This document shows, one piece after another, positions 52,501 to 60,034 of a stretch of DNA of 64,000 nt. A program made the position numbers and the translations under genes. The stretch's first letter is position 1; each line of letters begins with the position of its first letter. The notes under the pieces are model-generated. The model was not told the DNA's origin. It saw only the letters and a list, made by a program, of their open reading frames with translations, and ran no database searches. This stretch comes from Bacteroidales bacterium (GTDB lineage: Bacteria; Bacteroidota; Bacteroidia; Bacteroidales; Muribaculaceae), in NCBI GenBank assembly GCA_900766975.1, contig CAAFXO010000057.1, positions 1-64,000 on the forward strand. The letters are read 5' to 3'.

Positions 52501-52772
52501 GTGTCGACAATGTAAACGTTGCTTCGACTCTTTCTCTCACCTATGCCTCCGGATATCTTACATACTCCGCTACTGATAATTTCAATGGCCTCGATATCAG
52601 TATATTCAGCCCTGCAGGTGCTTGTGTCGCAGACTTTAACGATCTTACCGCTGACGGCTATGCCAACCAAGTGGCTGTATCACTCCCAAATGGCTTATAT
52701 ATCGCTCGCCTTACCGGCATCGACCACACCGGATCTAAGATTACGAAGACCATTAAGATGCTCGTAAAATAG
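49578..52772 (+). CDS. Secreted GH31 family alpha-glucosidase with starch-binding module
   Basis: The 1064-residue protein has a signal peptide (about residues 1-36), a CBM26-like starch-binding module (about 37-130: YTIYFYNILGWEKVCTWVWD, TWPGKEISL, LKCIFNNG), a GH31 N-terminal galactose-mutarotase-like domain and a TIM barrel. In the barrel are DGIVFDLYWQGN, the nucleophile Asp in WWLDLGEPE and the acid/base Asp in SDIGGFCD. A DUF5110-type beta domain and a C-terminal tail of the sorting/anchoring type (LDISIFSPAG, VSLPNGLYIARL) follow. It should release glucose from alpha-glucans outside the cell. No susC/susD pair is adjacent. Confidence 0.9.
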   Translation: MNPFHLVSLKALQRLSLVAWFLVMSVAVVRPIDASAQDSSYTIYFYNILGWEKVCTWVWDNNSNYTGDTWPGKEISLSQDYPNLYSFTFQSTNNNADLKCIFNNGAKDKGDKTQTEDMVLKNGHVYSMVNGGSDRGPVSEYTGGSGSSSVGSIGAFSRAENSNGTVTITGDKGGKLMITPYSPDVVKIFTLPETLANANNDSARERRSISVVATPNVSYTTTETESEYLVNVSDGVTVSVDKSTCYVSFRYGNNVILAENGGLINNSGSRTVTFAAMGDKGFYGAGYNGKTTNIGGTPWKMHNTQTGGWSATNKSAPHNICIPYYLSTNGYGVLFDDHYIDAEMTPSAEGSTYRSESANPIAYYFVGGGSMEKAMQNYQFLTGYQPLPPFWALGYITSRYGYHSADEAGKVISRIKDESKLPLDGIVFDLYWQGNSPAGMGNLEWYTPNFPDPTQMLADFKAKNVNTICITEPFFTSDASTNYNYLKNNGYLADEKVGDMSWLTNNPVGLIDTSNENAMKWMGEFYKRHTRNGVAGWWLDLGEPERHFFNNCHHAGGTCQQIHNEFGALWIESVYNALTKEAPNMRHLLLPRSGTAGMQRFSTFPWTGDIQRSWEGLQAQVPALVNCSMSGIGYLGSDIGGFCDSNNNSDDLYLRWVQLGVFYPVMRTHAIESLTPEPYNRPNILDKVRDAINLRYAYIPYTYTRAYLNTRYGSPMARPANFADEDKSVLANCKDAYLWGPDIFVAPVVNSSNSRNITFPEGDWLDMKDFSTIYQGHQTVNNYNAPLDVLPRFMRRGAFVPRYRQDTFSSTAEIRTSQVTIDYFPSWNDIHDSGMIYDDDRNSADNIDEGNYLITNFEAWGTNGSNGTLTVLISREKGNSWTGDAADGACQDLLFRIHDFGFGEGSIHSAASHESSLHAAASKSFKRYNTLEEVKNENSVESYAIVGNNLYVRIPQLNTDDGYAFFINSDGLSTGVDNVNVASTLSLTYASGYLTYSATDNFNGLDISIFSPAGACVADFNDLTADGYANQVAVSLPNGLYIARLTGIDHTGSKITKTIKMLVK

Positions 52773-52804
52773 TTCAATTTTTAAGGATTCCGTTTTAATA
52801 TTGT

Positions 52805-52843
52805 TGTCGGTGTGTCTAAATCCCGGATTTTGACACACCGACA
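52805..52843. terminator. Terminator after the GH31 gene
   Basis: TGTCGGTGTGTC pairs perfectly with GACACACCGACA. It is 33 bases beyond the stop and also lies downstream of the minus-strand 42-residue gene. Confidence 0.7.
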
Positions 52844-52852
52844 TCTTTAGTG

Positions 52853-52924
52853 CGCTACGGTAGAAGACTCCGCTACGGTGGTAGACTCCGCTACGGTAGA
52901 AGACTCCGCAACTGTAGGAGTATT
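52853..52924. repeat. 18-bp tandem repeat, four units
   Basis: CGCTACGGTAGAAGACTC at 52853, 52871 (two changes) and 52889, plus a degenerate unit at 52907. On the minus strand each of the first three units carries an in-frame TAG, so the small gene's stop recurs in every unit. Confidence 0.85.
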
Positions 52925-53019
52925 ATCGTTAGTCCCATTACGTAGATGGCTATCAATCCATAGTGATTCATCATGCGAGTTTCTCGCGCTGTCCCGTTTT
53001 GTTTCTTTTCTCGTTTCAT
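52891..53019 (-). CDS. Small single-helix membrane peptide (42 residues)
   Basis: The frame encodes MKREKKQNGTARETRMMNHY then GLIAIYVMGLTIILLQLRSLLP: a basic N-terminus followed by one strong membrane helix (residues 21-36). ATG 53019 is preceded by GGAAAAA. A -7-type TAACTTTG on the minus strand lies at 53049-53056. The C-terminus and stop are formed by one unit of the 18-bp tandem repeat. No family is recognised. The charge/helix pattern is right for a small regulatory membrane protein or a type I toxin, but neither can be shown here. The rest of the 475-bp gap holds the GH31 terminator and the HTH promoter. Confidence 0.5.
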   Translation of the reverse strand: MKREKKQNGTARETRMMNHYGLIAIYVMGLTIILLQLRSLLP

Positions 53020-53247
53020 AGTTTTTCCATTTCTTTGGTTTTATTCTGCAAAGTTAGAGCAACTGACTGCGACTTCTTGGCAGAGTTGGATTAACAAATA
53101 TAAAAATGTGTGAATAAATGCAAATATTGCACGCTGATGTGCTGATAACTACTTGAAAATTAGTATCTTTGCACTCGATTTTAGGACATCCCGGTTTGTC
53201 TCGAAATCTTCATTCTCGGTATAAAGCATCTAACTCCCTTTTTCGTC

Positions 53248-53448
53248 ATGAACATTGGACAAGAAATTAGGGCGAGACGTCAGGAGCTACGCCTCACCCA
53301 GCAAACATTGGCTGATATGTCAAGTGTTAGTGTCCGTATGATTAAATCTATCGAGGGCGACTATGCCAATCCTTCCCTCAAAACCGTTGAAAAACTTCTA
53401 ACTTCTCTCGGTTTGCAGTTAAAAGTGGAGGAACGCCCCTCTTTCTGA
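53248..53448 (+). CDS. HipB-like XRE-family HTH regulator, orphan
   Basis: The 66-residue protein is essentially a single HTH_3 domain: MNIGQEIRARRQELRLTQQT, LADMSSVSVRMIKSIEGDYA, PSLKTVEKLLTSLGLQL. It is close to the y4mF/HipB type normally followed by a HipA-like kinase in Bacteroidales. No hipA frame follows: a terminator (53522) and a convergent gene come next. It may be a solitary regulator or the left-over antitoxin of a lost module. A TATCTTTG element lies at 53164-53171. Confidence 0.85.
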   Translation: MNIGQEIRARRQELRLTQQTLADMSSVSVRMIKSIEGDYANPSLKTVEKLLTSLGLQLKVEERPSF

Positions 53449-53521
53449 TTATCTCTACGCTTTTTTGTTGCTCTCTTTCGATAGCGAAAAAAAATCTGAG
53501 GCCCTTTTTTGTCTTCGGGTG

Positions 53522-53541
53522 GCGTGCAAAGCACGCTTTTT
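53522..53541. terminator. Terminator after the HTH gene
   Basis: GCGTGC AAA GCACGC followed by TTTTT. A second small stem (TTTGTGT...ACACAAA) follows directly. Confidence 0.7.
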
Positions 53542-53580
53542 GTGTGTTTTACAACACAAAGCACTTTGCAAGCTCGCGCT

Positions 53581-55068
53581 CTATTCGTTGGTCAGGAAGA
53601 TTGGTTTGGATTCCCTGTTCATGCGGTCGAGCACAGTCACTGCAAAGGTGTGTCCTCGCTCGCCATCCACCTTGATGCGTGTGTAGGGGGTCAACGCCAC
53701 TATCGTCTGCGGATCTTCAATGTCTAACGTCTCCCCGGGGAAAAACTCATATACCACATAGCGCACAGCATCCGTTTCACTCGCACGCTTGCCTCCCTGT
53801 GGTCCCTCCCATCTCAAGAATGTATCACCCTTGCGATCTCGCTCTATCTTCAACGAACTGATAGTCTTCGGCACCCGGCGGCTGTCGCCGTAGGCCGGCG
53901 GCAACGCTATCGTGCTCTGATATTTCATCGCCAACGAATCCGCTGCCCCGCGATAATTGCCTGTTACCCAATAGCCATGCCACCAGATATTTCCTTGTAT
54001 GTTAGGTAATTTGCGTGTCAGTCGGACTTTGGTGTCAAGTTCATTGCTGTCATGATTGCCGGGATCCGCCACATCCATGGTGCGCTTCACATCCTGACCG
54101 ATATAGACATCTGCCTTGCCGGCATGGTCGTTCCACCATTGCACCAACTTGCGGCTCGGCGCTGCCTGAGTATCCAAGTTCCAATATAGCTGCGGTGCCA
54201 AATAATCCACCCATCCCTTCTCTGCCCACATGATAACATCGGCATAGAGGTCGTCATAATTCTGAAGACCATTGCTCTCGCTCCCTCGCGAGTCATTCTT
54301 CTTATTGCGCCAGATGCCGAAGGGGGAGATGCCAAACCGCACCCAGGGCTTCACCTCCTTGATGGTGCGATGCATCTGCTCGATCAGCAGATCCACATTC
54401 CGACGACGCCAGTCCCCTCGGTTCATCCCATTGCCAAACTTGGCGTAGGAGGCATCATCAGGTATAGCCTTCCCTCCGGCAGGGTAGGGGTAGAAGTAGT
54501 CGTCGATATGGATAGCATCCACATCATACCGCTCCAAAATGTCGGTCACAATTTCACAGATAAAGTCCCTATTCTCTTGATATGCCGGGTCGAAAAGTAT
54601 CTGCCCGTTATAGCGGAAGAAGCGCTCCGGGGTCTTGTAGAAGGCATGGTCGGAGGGGAGCACCTCCTTGGCTGTCGACGTGACTCGATAGGGATTGAGC
54701 CAGGCATGAAACTCCATGCCCCGCTTATGTGCTTCGGCGATCGCAAATTCCATCGGATCCCATAGAGGGGAGGGGGCTTTGCCTCGCTTGCCGGTGAGCC
54801 ATGCGCTCCAAGGCTCTTTGTCCGACTTGTATACCGCGTCTGCTGTCGGTCGAACCTGGAAGATCACGGCATTGCATCCGGCATTCTGCAACTTGTCAAA
54901 CTGATCGCAGATATATGCCTTCGCCTGCTCGGTAGTCTTGTTTTGCCACTGTGTCTGACCGATGACATGCAACCATGCCCCGCGAAATTCACGTTTCGGG
55001 TTGACGGCAAACATGCTCGCCGCCACACACATCATCACTCCCAATAAAAATATCTTCCCTATCTTCAT
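53581..55068 (-). CDS. Exported GHL10-family glycoside hydrolase-like protein
   Basis: The 495-residue protein has a signal peptide (MKIGKIFLLGVMMCVAASMFA) and the GHL10 (DUF187-type) TIM barrel: REFRGAWLHVIGQTQWQNKT, AVIFQVRPTADAVY, MEFHAWLNPYRV, DAIHIDDYFYPYP (acidic pair) and VRFGISPFGIWRN. A fibronectin-like C-terminal domain follows (SLKIERDRKGDTFLRWEGPQ). Enzymes of this type are thought to act on peptidoglycan or glycans. ATG 55068 is preferred over 55119, which lies in repeat sequence. Confidence 0.88.
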   Translation of the reverse strand: MKIGKIFLLGVMMCVAASMFAVNPKREFRGAWLHVIGQTQWQNKTTEQAKAYICDQFDKLQNAGCNAVIFQVRPTADAVYKSDKEPWSAWLTGKRGKAPSPLWDPMEFAIAEAHKRGMEFHAWLNPYRVTSTAKEVLPSDHAFYKTPERFFRYNGQILFDPAYQENRDFICEIVTDILERYDVDAIHIDDYFYPYPAGGKAIPDDASYAKFGNGMNRGDWRRRNVDLLIEQMHRTIKEVKPWVRFGISPFGIWRNKKNDSRGSESNGLQNYDDLYADVIMWAEKGWVDYLAPQLYWNLDTQAAPSRKLVQWWNDHAGKADVYIGQDVKRTMDVADPGNHDSNELDTKVRLTRKLPNIQGNIWWHGYWVTGNYRGAADSLAMKYQSTIALPPAYGDSRRVPKTISSLKIERDRKGDTFLRWEGPQGGKRASETDAVRYVVYEFFPGETLDIEDPQTIVALTPYTRIKVDGERGHTFAVTVLDRMNRESKPIFLTNE

Positions 55069-55095
55069 CTCTGTTATATCTTTCAATAGATTTCC

Positions 55096-55146
55096 CAATT
55101 CCCATCTTCTAATCCCCAATTCCTAATTCCTAATTCCTAATCCCTA
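55096..55146. repeat. Heptanucleotide array overlapping the TIGR02757 stop codon
   Basis: AATTCCC, ATCTTCT, AATCCCC, three AATTCCT, AATCCCT. On the minus strand the array encodes the last residues and stop of the TIGR02757 protein. Confidence 0.85.
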
Positions 55147-55912
55147 TCTCTCTCCCCGTGACTCCGATGCCGAAGAGGGCGAAGTCATAGACTGCCGGAT
55201 CGTCGGGGCGTAATTCTCTCATCGCCGCGGTCAGAAGTTCGACACTCTTACGGTCGTTGGCCTTGCGCTCGATGAGTCCCAAGCTGCGGGCAGTATTGCC
55301 CACATGCACATCAAGGGGGATATAGAGTCGGCTCTTGTCGATGCTACGCCACACACCCATATCCACCACGCCATCGTCGCGCACCAACCAGCGGAGTGCC
55401 ATATTCACACGCTTCAGCGCCGTGGTGCGAAGATTCGTCGGCAAGCATTGCGGCGAGTTCGTGCCCCCATTGACACCACTCACCACCCTCTGCATCTCCT
55501 CGACAAGTCGCCATGCCGGCATCGGATCTTCACCTACGCCATGTGCCAGCGCAAAGTCGTCTAATGTGCCATATCGCTGATAGATCTCGCGCAGTCCTCG
55601 CAGATACCACTGCAGGTCGGAGGCAAAGAAGGTGCGATGGATGTTGTGGCGCGGCGACAGATCCTCATATCCCTCTTCCATCATATAGCGATAGGGCTGA
55701 TGATCCATCAGCGCAAGCATCCGGTCGGCATCCCGAAGTATCATCGGACGCCTTCCCCACGAGATTGCCGCCACCAAGAGCGACACAATCTCGATGTCGC
55801 GCACATCATCATAGCGACGTGGATACTGCACCGGATCGTCGGCGATGAACTCCCGCGTGTTGTTGCGTGCCACCTCCTCATCGAGCAGTGTGATTATGTC
55901 TCGACTTATCAT
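55130..55912 (-). CDS. TIGR02757 (DUF2400) family protein
   Basis: The 260-residue protein matches the TIGR02757 family found mainly in Bacteroidota: DDPVQYPRRYDDVRDIEIVS, LVAAISWGRRPMIL, the KRVNMALRWLVRDDGVVDMG block, LYIPLDVHVGNTARSLGL and a C-terminal VYDFALFGIGVTG. The helical layout and the LDVHVGN motif recall HhH-GPD DNA glycosylases, but no activity is known. Confidence 0.85.
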   Translation of the reverse strand: MISRDIITLLDEEVARNNTREFIADDPVQYPRRYDDVRDIEIVSLLVAAISWGRRPMILRDADRMLALMDHQPYRYMMEEGYEDLSPRHNIHRTFFASDLQWYLRGLREIYQRYGTLDDFALAHGVGEDPMPAWRLVEEMQRVVSGVNGGTNSPQCLPTNLRTTALKRVNMALRWLVRDDGVVDMGVWRSIDKSRLYIPLDVHVGNTARSLGLIERKANDRKSVELLTAAMRELRPDDPAVYDFALFGIGVTGREIGIRN

Positions 55913-55913
55913 A

Positions 55914-55926
55914 GAGCGCGTTCTAA
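55914..55926. repeat. AGAGCGCGTTCTAA palindrome-type element
   Basis: A short relative of the dispersed repeat's end, between the TIGR02757 start and the preceding lipoprotein stop. Confidence 0.4.
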
Positions 55927-56283
55927 TTACTGCTTGCGGGGGAGATGGCGTTGCAACTCATCCGCCACATCGGGACGTACTGTCCGTACGGTTGAGATGA
56001 AGGTCGAGTCGAATGCCGCCCGACATTGTGGCAAGGAGTCGTAGGTACTTCTCTCGCCTGCCGCCTCCACCAGAAGCGCCTGCAGCTCGAAGGTGTCTTT
56101 GATCTCTCGATTCACAAATCGACGTGCCGCATTGCGGGCACTTTCTCGAGCCTGCTCGATCTGCTCGGCGCTCGATTGATTCTCTGTTCTGCCGCCGCCA
56201 CATGAGTATGAGATAGTGGCTATCAGCGATATCGTGATAGCCACTATGGTGCGATTCAGGGTTCTTTTTGTTCTTTGATTCAT
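55927..56283 (-). CDS. Small lipoprotein of unknown function
   Basis: The 118-residue protein has an Arg-rich N-terminus, a membrane/signal helix and lipobox ISYSC (Cys28) followed by GGGRTENQSS. The mature part is a charged helical domain (EQIEQARESARNAARRFVNR). No family is recognised. It sits 3 bases after the S9 peptidase stop, so it is almost certainly in the same operon. Confidence 0.75.
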   Translation of the reverse strand: MNQRTKRTLNRTIVAITISLIATISYSCGGGRTENQSSAEQIEQARESARNAARRFVNREIKDTFELQALLVEAAGERSTYDSLPQCRAAFDSTFISTVRTVRPDVADELQRHLPRKQ

Positions 56284-56286
56284 TGC

Positions 56287-58818
56287 TTATTTCTTGCCAT
56301 ATAATGATTCCCACCAGCGTGGATCTCCTTGCAGGTATTTGGCGAACCATGCCATAATCGTGTTCTGCCATGCCTTGCGATTTTCCACTCCGGCTATCAC
56401 ATGGTTTTCATTTTCTACGGTGATAAATTCGACGTCGCGTCCCAAGATCTTCAGCGCGTTGAAGAGCTGGATGCTCTCGCCGATGGGCACATTGGTGTCG
56501 ACTGTGCCATGCAGCAACAGCAACGGCGTGTGGATCTTATCAGCGTTGAAGAGGGAGCCTTGACGTGTGTAAAGGTCGGGATTGCTCCAGGGATAGCTCT
56601 TGGCGGCTGCCACCGAGTTGTAGCTATAGCCCCAGTAGCCTTCACCCCAATAGGAGGTGACATTCGAGATGCCGGCATGCGACACGGCTGCCGCGAAGAT
56701 GTCGGTCTGTGTCTGTAGATATTGGGTCATAAATCCGCCATAGCTGGCTCCGATACATCCTATCTTGTCGGCATCGACATACTGATGGTCGGCGCAGAAT
56801 TTCTTCGTGCCTTCGATGATCTCGTCGGCTGTCCATTTGCCCCACGCATTGACATGGCGGGCAGAGAACTCCTGGCCATAACCGGTCGTGCCGCTCGGGT
56901 TGATCACATACACCACATAGCCGCGCGATGCAAACACTTGCGGACTATAGAGATGATAGAAGGTGGCTGTCGAGGGGGATGTGCCGCCATAGTAGTAGAC
57001 GATCAGAGGATATTTCTTGTCTGCTTGGAAGTCGGGAGGTAGGCACATCCAGCCATCGATCTCCGTGCCATCTTGGGCGGTAAATTTCCAGGGCTCCATC
57101 TTGCCAAACTCTACGTCGCTGAGCCATTCTTGAAGTGGATTGTCGATCTGACGCGATTTCTTCTGCTTGGTGTTGTAGAGCCACACCTCTCCATCTGAGG
57201 TGAAGGAGCCGCCGCGATATGCCAAGTAGAGAGCATCTTCGCCACCCATGGCGATGCCTCTGACGAAGGGTACGCTGCTTCCCAATTCGTCGATGACGCC
57301 ACTCTTCGGGTCGAGGCGATAGATGTGGCGCTCGAAACCCTTCTCGCCGACGAAATAGATCTTGCCATCGACGCGGTTCCAGATAGCATCTCCCTCGACT
57401 GCCGGGTCGAAGTCGCGTGTCATGGCTCTCACCTTGCGGTCGCTGAGGTTCATGATATAGCCCTGCACGTCGAAGTCGTTGCCGATCTCATGAGGGGCAT
57501 AGTTCGCACCGATCCCGCCGAAGGCATCCGGCCCGGCGCATATGAAGAGCTCTGTGGCATCGGGTGAGTAGATGGCCTTGCCAAGTCCCCCGGGGAAGTC
57601 GCGGATGATCGTGTCGGTGGCGAGGGTGGTGAGGTTCATCTCCATCAGCGTGCTGCTGTAGAAGGGATAATGGTCGGGTGTCTGACGAGTGGAGCAGATG
57701 AGCATCTTCTCCCCCTTGCGATCCATGTCGTAGATATAGGTGCTGAGTCCGCCGTAGGTCAGGGGCGTTGTGACGCGACTGCGAGTGTCATAGCGCATGA
57801 TATAGTAGCGGTCGTCATCGCCCGGCTGACGATTGTCTGGTGTGCTGTAACGATGCATCGGCCCTGCCTGCTTGCTCCCCTCGGTCCTCTTGTAGTAGTA
57901 GAGGTAACGCCCATCGGGTGAGAATGTTACATCATCGTTGGGCACGCCGTGAGCGATAATCTTGGTCTGCATGGTCGGCACTTCCGTGCGGTAGATATCC
58001 CATGCTCCTTGTTGCGACACCATCGTGTAGAGGGCTTGGGCGGAGGGGATCCAGCCATCTGCATTGATACCTTCGGTGATGACCTTGCCGGTGGCACTCT
58101 CCACCACTTTGGTGACCTTGACACGCTCTTGATCGCTTACCACTTGCTGCTCTTTGATCAGAAGGTATTTGCCATTGTCAGACATGGCGATGCCATTGGC
58201 GCGAAGACCGCCGATAGCCTCCATCACGCCGGCACGGCGCTGCAGGGTGGCGGAGGTCTTCACTTCGACATCTTTATATTCATCGTCGGCCACAAATTCG
58301 AGCTTGAACTCCGGTGCCGAGGGGTCGTCGGCACTGCTCACCAGGTCGATGCGCACATCGTAGGTGGTCTGCGGCAACAGCTCGATCGAGGCGGAGATGT
58401 CGCTCGGCAACGAGTCGGCTGTGCTCTTGGTGGTGAGGGTCTCTCCATTCACCTTGATGACCAAACGCGAGGCGGAGTTGGCGATAAGTTTACCCTTGGC
58501 ATAGCGGTCGGCTCGTATGCGACTTGCATAACTGAGAAGCTGAGACTCTCCAGCCTTCTGTGCCGGAGTCACGACGCCGGTGCTATCGGTAGTTACTGCC
58601 TCCCACGCCGCCATCTCTTCAACGGTGGCGTTGCCCCTCGCTTCGAGCAGATCGTCGATCTTGAAGGCGTTCTCACGCTCGGTCGAGTCGGGTCGCACCG
58701 GCAAAATCATTCGCTCTGCCGGCGCTTGGCGATATTCTCTGATCGTGATAGCGGAGGCTGCTATCGCCGTTGCCATCATCGCTGCTACACTCGCTGTGAT
58801 TATAGTCCTTTTGCTCAT
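56287..58818 (-). CDS. Exported S9 family prolyl oligopeptidase (DPP IV-like)
   Basis: The 843-residue serine peptidase has a signal-like N-terminus (TIITASVAAMMATAIAASA), a beta-propeller region with SPDGRYLYYYKR and similar blades, and a C-terminal alpha/beta hydrolase domain. The nucleophile is Ser692 in GASYGGFM; the Asp lies in HGTVDTNVPI and the His in ENENHVIAG. It cleaves proline-containing peptides in the periplasm. Compared with DPP IV it carries an extra N-terminal segment of about 130 residues. Confidence 0.92.
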   Translation of the reverse strand: MSKRTIITASVAAMMATAIAASAITIREYRQAPAERMILPVRPDSTERENAFKIDDLLEARGNATVEEMAAWEAVTTDSTGVVTPAQKAGESQLLSYASRIRADRYAKGKLIANSASRLVIKVNGETLTTKSTADSLPSDISASIELLPQTTYDVRIDLVSSADDPSAPEFKLEFVADDEYKDVEVKTSATLQRRAGVMEAIGGLRANGIAMSDNGKYLLIKEQQVVSDQERVKVTKVVESATGKVITEGINADGWIPSAQALYTMVSQQGAWDIYRTEVPTMQTKIIAHGVPNDDVTFSPDGRYLYYYKRTEGSKQAGPMHRYSTPDNRQPGDDDRYYIMRYDTRSRVTTPLTYGGLSTYIYDMDRKGEKMLICSTRQTPDHYPFYSSTLMEMNLTTLATDTIIRDFPGGLGKAIYSPDATELFICAGPDAFGGIGANYAPHEIGNDFDVQGYIMNLSDRKVRAMTRDFDPAVEGDAIWNRVDGKIYFVGEKGFERHIYRLDPKSGVIDELGSSVPFVRGIAMGGEDALYLAYRGGSFTSDGEVWLYNTKQKKSRQIDNPLQEWLSDVEFGKMEPWKFTAQDGTEIDGWMCLPPDFQADKKYPLIVYYYGGTSPSTATFYHLYSPQVFASRGYVVYVINPSGTTGYGQEFSARHVNAWGKWTADEIIEGTKKFCADHQYVDADKIGCIGASYGGFMTQYLQTQTDIFAAAVSHAGISNVTSYWGEGYWGYSYNSVAAAKSYPWSNPDLYTRQGSLFNADKIHTPLLLLHGTVDTNVPIGESIQLFNALKILGRDVEFITVENENHVIAGVENRKAWQNTIMAWFAKYLQGDPRWWESLYGKK

Positions 58819-58889
58819 AATGTTTGTGTTCCTCTGATTTTACTTGTTGATTGGCATTAGCGCATGTTGCTCATGATTCTTTCTTGCAG

Positions 58890-59414
58890 CTATTCTGCGG
58901 GTCGCTCGAATGCTTCGATCGATTTTATCTTCATGTGGAATATCAAGTCGCTGTAGGGCTTGATATTATTCTTGCCGGCTACACCATAGCAGGAGGTCCA
59001 GGGCATTATCACTGTGGCGCTGTCGCCTACATGCATCGTGGTCATGGCGATCCACATCCCGATGATGTTGGCACTCGGCGTGCTCCGATATACGCTGTCG
59101 GTTCGTGCGTAGGAGGAGTCTAACAGTGTCCCCTCGATGTCTCTCACTTCATATTTGATATTGACTGTGGAGTTGCTCTTTGCCACCAAGGAGCCGGCTG
59201 TAAGCGTGCGGTCGTTGTGCCACTTGATATACACCGAATTGCGTGGCGCCCATTCCGGCGTCACCATCTCATATTCTCGGGTATCGATATTGGCGATATA
59301 TTCGTCGTTTTGCAGTTTCCAGTCGTCGTAGTTCTCTTCATTGTCGTCCATACACGATGTGAAACATGCACCGGCTGCAAGCACCGCCAATATCGGTAAT
59401 ATTCTTTTTCTCAT
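58890..59414 (-). CDS. FKBP-type peptidyl-prolyl isomerase, lipoprotein
   Basis: The 174-residue protein has a lipobox (AAGACFTSC, Cys21) and an FKBP_C domain: VNIKYEVRDIEGTLLDSSYA, IIGMWIAMTTMHVGDSATVI, WTSCYGVAG and a final strand LIFHMKIKSIEAF. The order of motifs is that of FKBP domains, although several active-site aromatics are altered. It assists folding of exported proteins. Flanking genes on the same strand are LemA (upstream) and the S9 peptidase (downstream). Confidence 0.85.
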   Translation of the reverse strand: MRKRILPILAVLAAGACFTSCMDDNEENYDDWKLQNDEYIANIDTREYEMVTPEWAPRNSVYIKWHNDRTLTAGSLVAKSNSTVNIKYEVRDIEGTLLDSSYARTDSVYRSTPSANIIGMWIAMTTMHVGDSATVIMPWTSCYGVAGKNNIKPYSDLIFHMKIKSIEAFERPAE

Positions 59415-59432
59415 ATATTTCAGAACACGCTC

Positions 59433-60020
59433 TTAAAACTTCACTTCGGGTGCTTTCTCGGCTCCTGCTTCGGCTTTGAATTGAGGTTTCTCTTTGAAAC
59501 CGAACCATCCGGCATAGATGTTGGTAGGGAATTTCTTGATCGAGGTGTTGAATTCCGCTACTGCCTCGGTGTATCGTTTACGTTCCGTGGCGATACGATT
59601 CTCGGTCCCTTCGAGTTGTGCCTGAAGGTTGAGGAAGTTTTCGTTGGCTTTCAAGTCGGGATATGCCTCGGTTACTGCCAAGAGTGATTTCAGCGCACCG
59701 CTCAGTTCCCCTTGGGCTTGCTGATATTTTGCCAAAGTCTCTTCGTCGAGGTTGTCGGCGTTGAGGGTAATCGAGGTCGCTTTGGCGCGTGCCTCCACCA
59801 CCTTGGTCAGCGTCTCCTCTTCGTGAGTGGTATATCCCTTGACGGTATTGACCAAGTTGGGAATCAGGTCGGCGCGACGCTGATATTGATTCTCTACTTG
59901 TGCCCAGGCCTGTTTGACTTGCTGTTCTTGCTCTACAAGGCTATTATAGTTGCACGATGTCAAACTCGTGGTGGCTGTCAAGATGACAACAGCCATAATG
60001 ATTCGTTTGATGATCTTCAT
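59433..60020 (-). CDS. LemA family protein
   Basis: The 195-residue protein has an N-terminal helix with a lipoprotein-like Cys23 (TTSLTSC) and the LemA helical domain: QAWAQVENQYQRRADLIPNL, VNTVKGYTTHEEETLTKVVE and YNTSIKKFP-type NTSIKKFPTNIYAGWFGFKE. Its function is unknown; it is widespread as an envelope protein. It lies 14 bases after the glyS stop. Confidence 0.9.
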   Translation of the reverse strand: MKIIKRIIMAVVILTATTSLTSCNYNSLVEQEQQVKQAWAQVENQYQRRADLIPNLVNTVKGYTTHEEETLTKVVEARAKATSITLNADNLDEETLAKYQQAQGELSGALKSLLAVTEAYPDLKANENFLNLQAQLEGTENRIATERKRYTEAVAEFNTSIKKFPTNIYAGWFGFKEKPQFKAEAGAEKAPEVKF

Positions 60021-60034
60021 ATTCTTCTTATTTT

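Noticed and set aside
53248..53448. Complete HipBA toxin-antitoxin pair
   Set aside because: No hipA-like frame follows; a terminator and a convergent gene come directly after.
57949..58860. 303-codon plus-strand frame opposite the S9 peptidase
   Set aside because: Antisense shadow; the minus-strand peptidase has full catalytic motifs.
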